Shown here piece after piece: positions 25,803 to 35,619 of a stretch of 64,000 nucleotides of DNA; within the stretch, counting starts at the first letter, position 1, and each line of letters begins with the position of its first letter. A model generated the notes under the pieces. That model had not been told where the DNA came from, ran no database searches, and saw only the letters and a program-made list of their open reading frames with translations. Source of the stretch: Endozoicomonas sp. NE40 (GTDB lineage Bacteria > Pseudomonadota > Gammaproteobacteria > Pseudomonadales > Endozoicomonadaceae); contig NZ_JBEWTB010000001.1 in NCBI RefSeq assembly GCF_040549045.1, forward strand, positions 1 to 64,000. Reading direction: 5' to 3'. The translations under genes and the position numbers were made by a program.

Positions 25803-27296
25803 TTAACCCGACGTTGGAATATTCGCCACCATCCGCAGGGAGGTGGTCAACTCTTCCATTTGCAACCAGGGTTTCAGATAGGCGACAGCGCTGTAAGAAC
25901 CCGGCGCTCCCGGATTTTCCTTCACCTCAACCTTGGCCTGTGCCAGCGGATAACGGGCTTTCATATCCGCCGATGCGTCGGGGTTGCCGTTGGTGTAGTT
26001 GGCAATCCACTGGTTCAGCCAAAGCTCGGCATCTTTGGCTTCCATAAACGAACCAATCTTGTCCCGCGCCATCACTTTCAGGTAATGGGCAATACGCGAC
26101 GTTGCCATAATATAAGGCAGCCGGGCCGAAATAGAGGCGTTGGCAGTGGCATCAGGGTCGTCGTATACCTTCGGTTTCTGTGCCGTCTGCGCGCCAAAGA
26201 ACACGGAGTAATCCGTATTCTTGTAATGACACAGTGGCAGGAAGCCCTGGCCGCTGAGTTCCGCCTCACGACGGTCAGTAATGCCGATTTCAGTCGGGCA
26301 TTTCTGGTCCGTGTCGCCATCGTCACTCTTGAAAATATGACTGGGCAGACCTTCGACCTTACCACCGCCTTCTGCCCCGCGAATCGCCGTACACCAGCCG
26401 TACTCCGCAAAGGCTCTGGTCAGTGTGGTACCCATGACGTACGACGCATTCATCCAGGCGTACTGATCATGGGCGACGGATTCCGCCATACCGCTGTCGT
26501 CCAGTGGAAACTCCTCGTAGTTGAACTCTTCAACCGGTTTGGAGTTGGCACCATAAGGTAACCGGGACAACGATTTAGGCATCACCAGCGACACAAACCG
26601 GGCGTCTTCACTGTCCCGGAAACTGCGCCACTTGATGTATTCCTGTGACTCAAAAATCTTGGCCAGATCCCGGGGCTTGGACAGTTCCGTATAATCATCA
26701 AAGCCAAACATCTCCGGCCCTGCCGCCGCAACAAATGGACAGAAACCCGCCGCTGCCACGTTCGACATATTGCTCAACAGGTCAATATCTTCCGGGTGGT
26801 TGGTAAATTCAAAATCGCCAATCATGCAGGCATAGGGCTCACCACCGGCAATACCAAACTCTTCTTCATAGATTTTTTTAAAGGTCTGGCTCTGGTCAAA
26901 CTCAACGGCTTTATCCAGGTCTTTGAACAGTTCCCGCTTGCTGATATTCAGCATGCGAATTTTCAGGTTGGTGCTGGTTTCACTGTTCATCACCAAATGA
27001 TTCAGGCCGCGCCATGAACCTTCCAGCTTCTGGAATTTCTCATGATGCATAATGGCTGCGAGCTGTTTGGAAATTGCCTCATCAATGGCGGTGACCGCCT
27101 GATTGATGGTCTTGGTCAGGTTCCGGTCCCAGCTGACAGTTCCCTGCAACGCCTGACGGGTCAGGTTCTCCAACAGGTCTTTGGCTTCATCCTTGCCGGT
27201 CTGCTTGGTGGCACCAATCGCCTGATCCAGCAGGTTCAGCGACTGTTCATCCGCTTCGGGACGATCCAGTACCGCATTATCGGTTTCAGTACTCAT
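25803..27296 (-). CDS. tssC: T6SS sheath large subunit TssC (VipB)
   Basis: 497 residues, full length for the family. Typical motifs are KFQKLEGSWRGLNHLV, EEFGIAGGEPYACMIGDFEF, AAGFCPFVAAAGPEMFGFDD, WCTAIRGAEGGGKVEGLP and RIAHYLKVMARDKIGSFM. TssC forms the contractile sheath with TssB in the cytoplasm; its N-terminus is the ClpV-recognised part. Its start overlaps the tssB stop (TGATG), so the two are translationally coupled and made in matched amounts. Confidence 0.97.
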   Translation of the reverse strand: MSTETDNAVLDRPEADEQSLNLLDQAIGATKQTGKDEAKDLLENLTRQALQGTVSWDRNLTKTINQAVTAIDEAISKQLAAIMHHEKFQKLEGSWRGLNHLVMNSETSTNLKIRMLNISKRELFKDLDKAVEFDQSQTFKKIYEEEFGIAGGEPYACMIGDFEFTNHPEDIDLLSNMSNVAAAGFCPFVAAAGPEMFGFDDYTELSKPRDLAKIFESQEYIKWRSFRDSEDARFVSLVMPKSLSRLPYGANSKPVEEFNYEEFPLDDSGMAESVAHDQYAWMNASYVMGTTLTRAFAEYGWCTAIRGAEGGGKVEGLPSHIFKSDDGDTDQKCPTEIGITDRREAELSGQGFLPLCHYKNTDYSVFFGAQTAQKPKVYDDPDATANASISARLPYIMATSRIAHYLKVMARDKIGSFMEAKDAELWLNQWIANYTNGNPDASADMKARYPLAQAKVEVKENPGAPGSYSAVAYLKPWLQMEELTTSLRMVANIPTSG

Positions 27297-27808
27297 CAGG
27301 CATCCTCTCCTTCACCCAGTCCCAACTCCTGTGAAATTTTGGAAATCTCATCGGTATTCTTAAGAATACTTTCAAGCACCTCTTCCAGCTCTTCAGAACG
27401 GTCCGCTTTACTCAGCAGGTCACGCAACTTGTTGCGGGCTTCCAGCAGGTCGTTCAAGGGCTTGACCTGTTTGACGATACTGGTCGGCTCAAAGTCGTCC
27501 ATGGCGTTAAAGTCGAGGTCAACCGACAGTTCACTGTCGTCATCCGCCAGGGTGTTCTCAACCTTCATACCCAGCTTTGGATTCACCTTGCCCATGACCT
27601 GGTTAAAGTTATCCCGGTCGATCTGCACAAACTTGCGCTCTTTATACGACTTTTTACCTTCCGTATTATCCCCGGAGTAATCCCCCATCACGCCTGCCAC
27701 AAAAGGCAGTTCCTTAACCACTTCCGCGCCATTGGTTTCCACATCATAGGTAATATGCACCCGTGGCTTTCTTACCCGCTTGAGTTTGTCATGAATACTG
27801 TCTGACAT
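27296..27808 (-). CDS. tssB: T6SS sheath small subunit TssB (VipA)
   Basis: 170 residues. The N-terminus (IHDKLKRVRKPRVHITYDVE) and ELPFVAGVMGDYSG with KFVQIDRDNFNQVM are diagnostic of TssB. The acidic C-terminus has the helices that pack against TssC. It is coupled to tssC by a TGATG overlap and follows tssA by 53 bp. Confidence 0.97.
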   Translation of the reverse strand: MSDSIHDKLKRVRKPRVHITYDVETNGAEVVKELPFVAGVMGDYSGDNTEGKKSYKERKFVQIDRDNFNQVMGKVNPKLGMKVENTLADDDSELSVDLDFNAMDDFEPTSIVKQVKPLNDLLEARNKLRDLLSKADRSEELEEVLESILKNTDEISKISQELGLGEGEDA

Positions 27809-27861
27809 TGTTATCTCCCTGTCGTCTTTTTTTTATCAGAGAACTAAACTGCACCCGCCTG

Positions 27862-29172
27862 TTACCAGGAGGTATCCCCACCGCTCGAACCACTGCCTGT
27901 TTCATCGCCCCAGCCATCGTTACCACCCGATTCACTGCCCCAGCCGCCATCATCGGCGGTTTCAGCCACAGCGTCTGATGGTTGGTTAAACGCATTGACG
28001 GGCGGGGCCACATATTTCGTCGTTGAACTGCCATCCATGGCGACCCCGGTCAACTGACTGAAAATACTTCGGGAAGCCTCTTCCGGCATCAGCTCCATCA
28101 TTAATTCAGCCACGGTCATCCGTCCCCAGCGCACAATACGATCAATGCCGTCTGCCAGCGGCGTGTGTGGCTCATAGGTACGAAAATACTCAGCCACCTC
28201 CGACAGTTGATTTAACGCCTGTTCCCGGTTGGTAATGGGTCCGGCCATCAATGCTGTGCCGGTGGAGTCGATAGTCTGTGTCACCGTTCGCACCTCGCCT
28301 TCCTGTTCAGCGTCTTCAGCCACCTCAGCCGCACTCTCCTGCGCCTTTGACTCCGCTTCCGCCCGGGCAATAATGTCCTGACACAGATAGCGTACTGCCC
28401 GCAGCACCTCATCCAGCAGGTCGCTGAGCTGACTGCTTGGCGGCGCGTCATGCCCGCAGTGTTCATACAGCAGATGGTTCAGTGCTTTATATTTCTCATT
28501 GCAAATTTCCAGGCTCTCGACCAGATCAAGGTAAAAGGCATCCCCCGTCGTCGAGATGGTCTGGGTAATGTCTTCAAGGGTATGACCAAGGGCTTCATAG
28601 CGGTCAGCCCTTTTCTCTTCATCGGTTATCTTGCTGGCGTCGTAGATTTGCTGATAATTGAAATAGGTAAACTCCCCTTTGTTGCCTTCAGCCGTGACCG
28701 GGCAGTTGCGCACCGGTGCCAGCAGCGTGCCTTCCGCACCGTCACCATTGAGGCCGGTAATGGGGGCAACCTTGGTTTCCAGCCCGTCTTCATCGGGTTC
28801 CGGGTACACGCCGTCCCAGAACTGTTCAACCAGACCGTGTAGCACCGTCAGTCCGTCCCGCAACCCGGCAAAACCATGCAGCCGAACCGCCGCCTCCATC
28901 AGCCAGGTCGCCACTTCTAGGTCTTTACTGGTGTTCGCCAGAATGTCCTGACCTTTTTCAAACACCGGCTGCCACTGGCTCAACGCTTCCTGACGCACCT
29001 CTTCATCAAACAGCCCGCTCCGCTCCGTTGCCCTGGCGGTATTACGGGCGTCCTTGATGGTGTAGTAATCGGACGTCGGTGAACGGTTTTCCCGAATATC
29101 AGAACCCTGGGGCTGCTCATCCGATATCGGTGCCAGCAACTGTTCAATATCCATGACCTGTACTGATGACAT
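27862..29172 (-). CDS. tssA: T6SS cap/baseplate protein TssA
   Basis: 436 residues from the ATG at 29172, which has GGAG upstream; a longer in-frame reading to 29217 would overlap tagF. The ImpA N-terminal domain (IEQLLAPISDEQPQGSDIRE, then WLMEAAVRLHGFAGLRDGLT) covers about 1-130. A C-terminal helical region (IDRIVRWGRMTVAELMMELM) precedes a Gly/Ser/Trp-rich tail. TssA guides baseplate and tail-sheath assembly. Confidence 0.92.
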   Translation of the reverse strand: MSSVQVMDIEQLLAPISDEQPQGSDIRENRSPTSDYYTIKDARNTARATERSGLFDEEVRQEALSQWQPVFEKGQDILANTSKDLEVATWLMEAAVRLHGFAGLRDGLTVLHGLVEQFWDGVYPEPDEDGLETKVAPITGLNGDGAEGTLLAPVRNCPVTAEGNKGEFTYFNYQQIYDASKITDEEKRADRYEALGHTLEDITQTISTTGDAFYLDLVESLEICNEKYKALNHLLYEHCGHDAPPSSQLSDLLDEVLRAVRYLCQDIIARAEAESKAQESAAEVAEDAEQEGEVRTVTQTIDSTGTALMAGPITNREQALNQLSEVAEYFRTYEPHTPLADGIDRIVRWGRMTVAELMMELMPEEASRSIFSQLTGVAMDGSSTTKYVAPPVNAFNQPSDAVAETADDGGWGSESGGNDGWGDETGSGSSGGDTSW

Positions 29173-29201
29173 ATACACTCCAATCCTTGTTGTCTTCCGA
29201 T

Positions 29202-29906
29202 CTAACCAGCCAGCCACTCCCAGCCTTCAGCCTGCCACTGCCCGTTCAGCATCGCAGAAAAACGAACGGGGTCGGGTAACCCTTTACGACACAGCAGCAT
29301 CGGCGGCATCGCCACAGACCCGTTGCAGCACCAGAGGCTGAAACTGTCCGGCTGCTGACTCATACTGGCATCCAGCAGGTTCGCCCAGGGGTTCAGCGGT
29401 TCCAGCGGCTGTGCCAGACCTCTGACCAGCGCCGTCTGACTGGCGGCGCCCTGCACAGCGTTTTCAATAACGCTACCCTGCGCCAGCTGTTCAGCCACCT
29501 GCTCTGCGGTCAACTGTTCCTGCAACGCACGCAGGGCCACCTGTTCCCAGACATCAAACACCTTGCCGTTATTGGCCAGAAAACCAGCGGGTTGCTCATT
29601 CTCCCGCAGGCTGACAGCAAGCGTCAGGGGAAAGTAACGACCCACCGCATCCACACTCGGCACCAGCAACCCCGCCCGGGCTTTGCCGTCTATCACCCCG
29701 GCAGACAGCACAAACCGCCACACCGGGCTGGTCAGGTAGACATCCAGCCACTGTTCCCGACAGCGTTCACGACTGGCGGCAAGGCACTGCTGCAACCACG
29801 GGTCCCAGAGGTTTATAAACGACACCGGAAGATCCCTGTCGATAAAGTCCCCGTGGGCGGGCAACTTGCCGTAAAAGCCACAACGCCTTGCGCCGGTCGC
29901 CCTCAT
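29202..29906 (-). CDS. tagF: T6SS regulator TagF (ImpM)
   Basis: 234 residues. The start motif GFYGKLPAHGDFIDRDLP and WLDVYLTSPVWRFVLSAGV define the ImpM/TagF family. TagF is a post-translational repressor in the threonine-phosphorylation pathway of T6SS, acting with TagH (Fha). Its start overlaps the tssM stop (TGATG), placing it in the membrane-complex operon. PpkA, PppA and TagH are all present in this window, so the full control set is here. Confidence 0.92.
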   Translation of the reverse strand: MRATGARRCGFYGKLPAHGDFIDRDLPVSFINLWDPWLQQCLAASRERCREQWLDVYLTSPVWRFVLSAGVIDGKARAGLLVPSVDAVGRYFPLTLAVSLRENEQPAGFLANNGKVFDVWEQVALRALQEQLTAEQVAEQLAQGSVIENAVQGAASQTALVRGLAQPLEPLNPWANLLDASMSQQPDSFSLWCCNGSVAMPPMLLCRKGLPDPVRFSAMLNGQWQAEGWEWLAG

Positions 29907-32900
29907 CAGAGCGACCCCTTGAGCCGATAGTTTCTCAGCAACGAGGTATCAAACGGATTGTCGCTACTGCCGGCAATTAACCGGAACCGGGCTTTACGCC
30001 CCCTTTCATTAAACGTCAGACTGAACTCTCTCGGGTCAGAGGTAGACAACAGCTCCGACGCATCCAGCAGCCGGAACCAGGCCCAGTCGCCTTCAAACTC
30101 CTGCCGGTTCACGGTGTCGTTCAGGTCTTCAAAAATAATCCGGGCTCTTGAGTCGTCGGCAGAACGCCAGTTGAACTGTTTGACGATTCTCGGACCATGG
30201 GAATACTTCAGCCGCTGCTCACCCAGCTCCAGCGAAAACAGCCGTACATCGGAATCCAGCCGGGTCGGTTGCAGCTTGAAGTTCACATTCAGCTCACTGC
30301 TGCCTTTATAGAACGACTGGCGAATCAGGCTGGCACGACGCAGTTGCGTCAGGGTATTACCCGACAGTGACAGCCCACGACCATCCAGGGTTTTGACCCG
30401 CCATTTGCGGGTATCCACAAACGGCTTTAAATACTCATTGAAGAACTGCTGCTCGACACCGTCCGGTTTAAAGAAACGGTTAAAGTCCTGCCAGGGTGCT
30501 TCACGCCGGTCGTCGCCTGAATCGGCAAACGGATAACGGTTCTGAAGACTGTTCTGGTAGGCACTGTACACCTGATCCTGCCAGGCAGTATTCACATAGC
30601 GTCTGGAACCATCCAGCAGCAACCCCCAGCTGGAATCCGCCATACTGATCAGCCAGCCTTTAACCGGCTCAGGCATCCGGGCCGCCCTGGTCCGCAGACG
30701 TTTAATCACATCGTTGCCGGAACGCTGAAAGCGGGCTCTGGCTGCCGCATAAGCCTGTTCGTCGGAATCCGCTGCCAGCACCATTTCATTGAGAAAATCA
30801 TGCAGTTCACGAACAGAGGCAAGAACCTCCTGAATCGCCGGAGCCTGATCAGGCCGGGTGCTGACAAGACGATTTACAGACTGAAACTGCTGATCAACGG
30901 TTGTGGGTTTTCTGACGTCTGCCAGCAGTTTGCCTGCGGTTTCAGCGGCGGCGGAACCCGGCGCAGGCAGTTTTACAGGCGGCACCAGTTGTGTATTCAG
31001 GGCCACCGCTTCCAGCACACCTTTCAAAGGGGAATAGACCGGGTCGGCCATCACTTCCAGACTCGCCGTTGCAGCCCGCAGATTACTGAACGACTGCACC
31101 CTGAACTGGTTCAGGAAACCCTGCCAGTACCGGGCGTATTCCGCCAGATACAGCTTCTCAACCTGTGCGGCAATTTTTTCCCGGTCAGTCCGGCTGAAAT
31201 CTTCCCCTTCTGTACTGCCATAAAGCCACTGGTCCTGCTCCAGATCCGTCAGCAGGGGTGAGTCCGCGCTGAAGTCTGCCTGCTTCCACGCCTCCAGGGT
31301 AAACCGTCTGGGCGACACAAAGGCATCACTGCCCGGAGCGACACCGAACGCTTTGCCGGTATCTCCACCCACGACACTGAACAGATCCACCTCGCCGGTC
31401 ATTCCGGGCTGCTGCTTCATCCGGGCATAAATGCGTTGGGCGACGGGGATGGCACGAATCTGCTGTCGTGCCGCCTTAACAATTTGAGAGTCTGGCTCCA
31501 GGGCGGGAACGCTCAGGCTTAACAACCGTGCCAGATGCCCTGCCAGTGCCTGTTGCCGGGACGCTTCGCCGGGTAATTCCTGCGCCCAGTGCTGCTCTGC
31601 CCACTGGCTGATCACCCGGTTATCCCGGTGTTCAGGCGTTGTCAGCATCAGGTAGACCCGAAGCTTCTCCAGGGTGTCAGCCGAGTTTTTATCCGGATAA
31701 CGAAGCTGCTGTTCCAGCTCCGACTGAAAAACCGGCAGGAACTGTGACAACAGTTTTTCGTCGTATAACCGGTTGGCTGCCCGGTCAACGTCACCGTCAT
31801 AAAGCCCCAGCGAGTTCAGCCAGGGATGTTCCTGTTGATCATAAACGCCGCCCGCCGCTTTCAGGGCCTCCATAGACGGCAGGAGTTCGCTGGTTTTAGT
31901 GGCCTTGTCAGCCGGGACAGATGTCGACTGATAACGGTCCAGAGAGTCGTTGACCTCAGCAATCAGCCGTTTGTTTTTACCGACACTTACTGCCCAGACC
32001 GCCAGAGTTGCGCCGGTCACACCGAGCAGCAGCGTCAGCGCTGCGCGCCGGCCCCAGAGCAGCAGGGACTCAAACCGACGATTGACGCCAACCAGGGTGG
32101 ACTCCGGAAAAATCACCTCTTTCAGCAGACGGCGGATAAAGAAGCTTTTCCCCATATTCACCTGCTGCCTGCCGGCATCCCCCGGCAGCCCGAAGCTGGC
32201 AGAGACCGACGACATCATCCGGTCAATGGGTGTGCCTTCCTGAGTGCCACTGGTGAAATAGATGCCCCGCAGCAGCGGGCTGCCCTGAAACTGGTTGGCT
32301 GTAAAGACCTGTTGCAGAAAAGTCTCAATCGCCCCCTGAAGACCACTGATCCGGGCAGGAAAACCCTGCAGCAAGGCCCGGCGTTCCAGATCCCTTTCCT
32401 GATGCAACAGCTTTAATACCCGATCATTCAGGCGACTGACCAGGGCATTAAAGTCGTCGCCAAAACCCTGCAGATCCGTGGACGACGACTGACCAGCAGG
32501 CAGGTTCAGTGTAATGCCCCAGACCTGCTCCCGTTCAGACTGAGAGAGGTTGCCAAAGAACTCACTGAAACCGGCAATCAAATCGGTTTTGGTGAAGGTC
32601 AGGTACACCGGAAAGGCGATGCCAAGCTGCTGCTGTAATTCGTCCAGCCGGGCGCGAATCACCTTGGCGTGTTGTTGTCGCTGTTCTTCCGTCTGCAGCA
32701 TGAGGTCCTGCAGACTGATGGCGACAATTGCCCCGTTAATGGGTTGACGGCGGCGGTACTTTTTCAACAGCCCCAGAAAGCCGGTCCAGGCGGCATTGTC
32801 AACGATCCTGTGGCTGTCCTGCGTCGTGTACCTGCCGGAGGTATCAATCAGTACGGCATCGTCAGTAAACCACCAGTCACAATGGCGGGTGCCTCCAATG

Positions 32901-33409
32901 CCCCCCAGGGCCGCTTTGCCATCGCCCGTAGACACCGGAAACTGTAATCCGGAATTCATTAACGCCGTGGTTTTACCCGAACCCGGCGGGCCGATAATGA
33001 TGTACCACGGCATCTGGTAAAGCGCTTTACCGCCCCTGAATTTCGATGCCTTTAAAACAGTGACGGCTTCTTTAAACCGCTGGGACAGGGTATCCAGTTC
33101 TTCCCGGCTGCGGGCATCTTCCGGTGCGGTATGAGCTTCACCTCCAGCATCTGCCTGAATGCCTTCCAGCAAATCAGCGTTCTGTTTCCGTTCCCTGAGC
33201 ATCAACACCAGACGACAGATCACCCAGACCAGAAACAGAACGACAATGGTCATTAACCGGGCGTTTTTGCTGATCACTGTATTGTCAGCGCCAAAACGGA
33301 CATAGCCGGCCCCAAACCAGATCACCAGACTGAGCGCACAGAGGCCAATAAAGCCAGTGACCCAGGGGTTAGCCAGTACCGCCAGAAAACGCTTCATACT
33401 TCGCTCCAT
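29906..33409 (-). CDS. tssM: T6SS inner-membrane protein TssM (IcmF)
   Basis: 1167 residues. Two N-terminal membrane segments (WVTGFIGLCALSLVIWFGAG; RLMTIVVLFLVWVICRLVLM) and a third near residue 450 (ALTLLLGVTGATLAVWAVSV) flank a cytoplasmic GTPase-like domain with an intact Walker A, GPPGSGKT, near 140, and TKTDL. The long C-terminal part lies in the periplasm and contacts TssJ. TssM spans the inner membrane as the core of the trans-envelope complex with TssL and TssJ. It overlaps tagF and follows tssL by 15 bp. Confidence 0.96.
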   Translation of the reverse strand: MERSMKRFLAVLANPWVTGFIGLCALSLVIWFGAGYVRFGADNTVISKNARLMTIVVLFLVWVICRLVLMLRERKQNADLLEGIQADAGGEAHTAPEDARSREELDTLSQRFKEAVTVLKASKFRGGKALYQMPWYIIIGPPGSGKTTALMNSGLQFPVSTGDGKAALGGIGGTRHCDWWFTDDAVLIDTSGRYTTQDSHRIVDNAAWTGFLGLLKKYRRRQPINGAIVAISLQDLMLQTEEQRQQHAKVIRARLDELQQQLGIAFPVYLTFTKTDLIAGFSEFFGNLSQSEREQVWGITLNLPAGQSSSTDLQGFGDDFNALVSRLNDRVLKLLHQERDLERRALLQGFPARISGLQGAIETFLQQVFTANQFQGSPLLRGIYFTSGTQEGTPIDRMMSSVSASFGLPGDAGRQQVNMGKSFFIRRLLKEVIFPESTLVGVNRRFESLLLWGRRAALTLLLGVTGATLAVWAVSVGKNKRLIAEVNDSLDRYQSTSVPADKATKTSELLPSMEALKAAGGVYDQQEHPWLNSLGLYDGDVDRAANRLYDEKLLSQFLPVFQSELEQQLRYPDKNSADTLEKLRVYLMLTTPEHRDNRVISQWAEQHWAQELPGEASRQQALAGHLARLLSLSVPALEPDSQIVKAARQQIRAIPVAQRIYARMKQQPGMTGEVDLFSVVGGDTGKAFGVAPGSDAFVSPRRFTLEAWKQADFSADSPLLTDLEQDQWLYGSTEGEDFSRTDREKIAAQVEKLYLAEYARYWQGFLNQFRVQSFSNLRAATASLEVMADPVYSPLKGVLEAVALNTQLVPPVKLPAPGSAAAETAGKLLADVRKPTTVDQQFQSVNRLVSTRPDQAPAIQEVLASVRELHDFLNEMVLAADSDEQAYAAARARFQRSGNDVIKRLRTRAARMPEPVKGWLISMADSSWGLLLDGSRRYVNTAWQDQVYSAYQNSLQNRYPFADSGDDRREAPWQDFNRFFKPDGVEQQFFNEYLKPFVDTRKWRVKTLDGRGLSLSGNTLTQLRRASLIRQSFYKGSSELNVNFKLQPTRLDSDVRLFSLELGEQRLKYSHGPRIVKQFNWRSADDSRARIIFEDLNDTVNRQEFEGDWAWFRLLDASELLSTSDPREFSLTFNERGRKARFRLIAGSSDNPFDTSLLRNYRLKGSL

Positions 33410-33424
33410 GAAATTTTTATCAAT

Positions 33425-34255
33425 CTACTGTCCGGCAAGCTGCTGCATAAGCTCAATCACCGGCGCATTGCCCTGAAACAACCAGAAAGAGAAGCCGGCA
33501 TAACCCGCCAGCAATCCGGCCATCGCCACCGTGGCAAACACCCACACCGGTATATACTGCATCAGCCCTTTACCCCTGACCCCGGTTCCCTGCCAGCGGG
33601 GCGACAGTTCGCTGTCGGCGTATTGCCGGTGGGACTGAATGACCTGGTAAAGATTGTCACGAATGGTTTCCAGCTGGGCCGGGCCGTTGGCAGCCAGCCT
33701 GAACTTCCCCTGAAAGCCCTGACTGAGACAGAGATAAAACAGCTCCAGCAGGTCAAGGTTCATGGCGGCGGTTTCCTGCAACCGCTGCAGCATGACAAAA
33801 CACTTCTCGCCGCCGAAGGTCTCACGGTGGAAAATGCTTAACAGCGAGCGCTGGCTCCAGCCACTCGCTGCCCCCCAGGGGGTGTTCATCACCGTTTCAT
33901 CCAGCACCGTACACATCAGGTAACGGGCTGCCACTGTCGTCTCTGGCTGAAGTCCGGCCGACTGCAGTTCACGGTCAAAGGTCTGAATATGCGACACCAT
34001 CAACTGGTGCAGATTGGGTGCCTGACTGAACTCAATGGTCGTGCGCAGCTTGATCATCAGGGTCAGCAGAGTTGATGCGGCGCTGACCACCGGGTTCAGT
34101 GACGAACGAATGGGCAGTGAACCGGCAGCCCCGACAGGTGACATCCCCGGCTGATGGGCAGGCTGCTGCACCGGTGGACTCTCTGTAGGTAGAGTGCCTG
34201 TCGCTGGCGGCTGGCGGCTGCCCGGCGTCGGTATAATGACGGTTTTATCGGTCAT
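33425..34255 (-). CDS. tssL: T6SS inner-membrane protein TssL (DotU)
   Basis: 276 residues. An N-terminal Pro-rich tail of about 55 residues precedes the DotU domain (AARYLMCTVLDETVMNTPWG, SLLSIFHRETFGGEKCFVML, LLELFYLCLSQGFQGKFRL). One membrane segment lies near the C-terminus (VWVFATVAMAGLLAGYAGFS). It has no OmpA-like peptidoglycan-binding extension, so it is the short TssL type. It lies 3 bp from the tssK stop. Confidence 0.96.
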   Translation of the reverse strand: MTDKTVIIPTPGSRQPPATGTLPTESPPVQQPAHQPGMSPVGAAGSLPIRSSLNPVVSAASTLLTLMIKLRTTIEFSQAPNLHQLMVSHIQTFDRELQSAGLQPETTVAARYLMCTVLDETVMNTPWGAASGWSQRSLLSIFHRETFGGEKCFVMLQRLQETAAMNLDLLELFYLCLSQGFQGKFRLAANGPAQLETIRDNLYQVIQSHRQYADSELSPRWQGTGVRGKGLMQYIPVWVFATVAMAGLLAGYAGFSFWLFQGNAPVIELMQQLAGQ

Positions 34256-34258
34256 GGC

Positions 34259-35596
34259 TTAATCCCTGATGGCCCAGAATTCCATTTCCAGACCGGGAAA
34301 CTCTGCACCAAGATGCACCGCAAACCCGCCTGAATTCTTCATGGCTGCCCAGGCTTTCCCCTGTTTTTCCAGCTCGAAATACGCAAACCCGGCATGGTAG
34401 GGAATCTGTCGTGGCGCCACCGGCAACGGCCGGATCATCACACCGGGCATGGACGCACTAATCAGCTCCCTGATCACCTCCACCGGCGCGACCTTCGCCT
34501 GGGAAGGAAAATTATTGCGCAAGGCTTCACCGGGCATATCAGCCTTGACCGCAAGAATAAAGGTGGCGCTGTCAATCAGACTGCGGTCGTTTACCACCGA
34601 CACATAAATACCAAACTTTCTCTGGGTTAATTCCAGGGCAATGGCGGTCTGCTCCAGTACCATGCCCAGTGACTGCCGTAATGTGGACACCACCGAAGCA
34701 AACACCTCGCCAAGGTTATCAAGGCCAAAAGGTGGAAAAGACTCTGGTCGTTTTTTACTGGCGGTAAAGGTGGCCAGTTCACCGGACAGTTGCAGCAGTT
34801 CCTTATACAGTTCAAAGGGATGCAACCGTTGCTGTCGGGACAGTTCCACCATAAGAGGCTCGTAGCGATTCAACACCTGCAACAGCATGTAGTCGGCTAT
34901 CTCTGCCGAGCCTGCCCGCCCGCTGTCGCATAAACGATAACTCAGGGCATTGGCCCGCTGCCGCAGCAAACCGATCAGCTCTTCGATATAGCCACTGGTC
35001 ACCGGCGACAGCTGGCAGTCCAGCAGGGGCGGAATAAACTGGTTATCCAGTTTGACCGGATGCTCCGGCTGTCTTTCCAGTACCCGCGCAATGCCCAACA
35101 CCGCATAACCGTTACGGTCTTCTGACGCAGGCTTGAGGGTCAGTGCCATCTGTCCGGTTTCAATAGACGCCACTTCCCCGGCATCCGAGGCATTGTTACG
35201 CACGTCAGCCGCCTGACACTGATAGCGCGCCTGGGGAGCCTGTTCACCGGCCCTGGCACTTTCACGGATACCGGGTCGGCGCAGGGGCAGACAGAGGTAA
35301 ATGGCTTCATCCCGGGTATTGACCGGAATCTCGATAATAGCCGGCGGGGGATCGTTATCAGGAATGGAGAACGGGGTGCCGTCCGGAAACACGCCACTCG
35401 CCTCAACCACGGAAAGCCGGCCCTGACGAAGCAGCTCCTGATCGATGCGAAGCCCGGTAAAACCCCAGCCGTAGGCGTTCAACACACTGACACGGTTTTC
35501 TATCCGGGCTTCAACAAAGCGATCCTGCTGCTGGAAGTGCTGAGGCCGAAGAAACATGCCCTCCGACCAGATGACTCGATTATTGTTATTCGACAT
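34259..35596 (-). CDS. tssK: T6SS baseplate protein TssK
   Basis: 445 residues, full length. The N-terminus (RVIWSEGMFLRPQHFQQQDR) is the family signature. TssK trimers connect the baseplate wedges to TssL/TssM of the membrane complex. It lies between tssJ (23 bp upstream) and tssL (3 bp downstream) in the usual tssJ-K-L order. Confidence 0.97.
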   Translation of the reverse strand: MSNNNNRVIWSEGMFLRPQHFQQQDRFVEARIENRVSVLNAYGWGFTGLRIDQELLRQGRLSVVEASGVFPDGTPFSIPDNDPPPAIIEIPVNTRDEAIYLCLPLRRPGIRESARAGEQAPQARYQCQAADVRNNASDAGEVASIETGQMALTLKPASEDRNGYAVLGIARVLERQPEHPVKLDNQFIPPLLDCQLSPVTSGYIEELIGLLRQRANALSYRLCDSGRAGSAEIADYMLLQVLNRYEPLMVELSRQQRLHPFELYKELLQLSGELATFTASKKRPESFPPFGLDNLGEVFASVVSTLRQSLGMVLEQTAIALELTQRKFGIYVSVVNDRSLIDSATFILAVKADMPGEALRNNFPSQAKVAPVEVIRELISASMPGVMIRPLPVAPRQIPYHAGFAYFELEKQGKAWAAMKNSGGFAVHLGAEFPGLEMEFWAIRD

Positions 35597-35619
35597 CGGG
35601 TTAAATCCCTGATCGTGGT

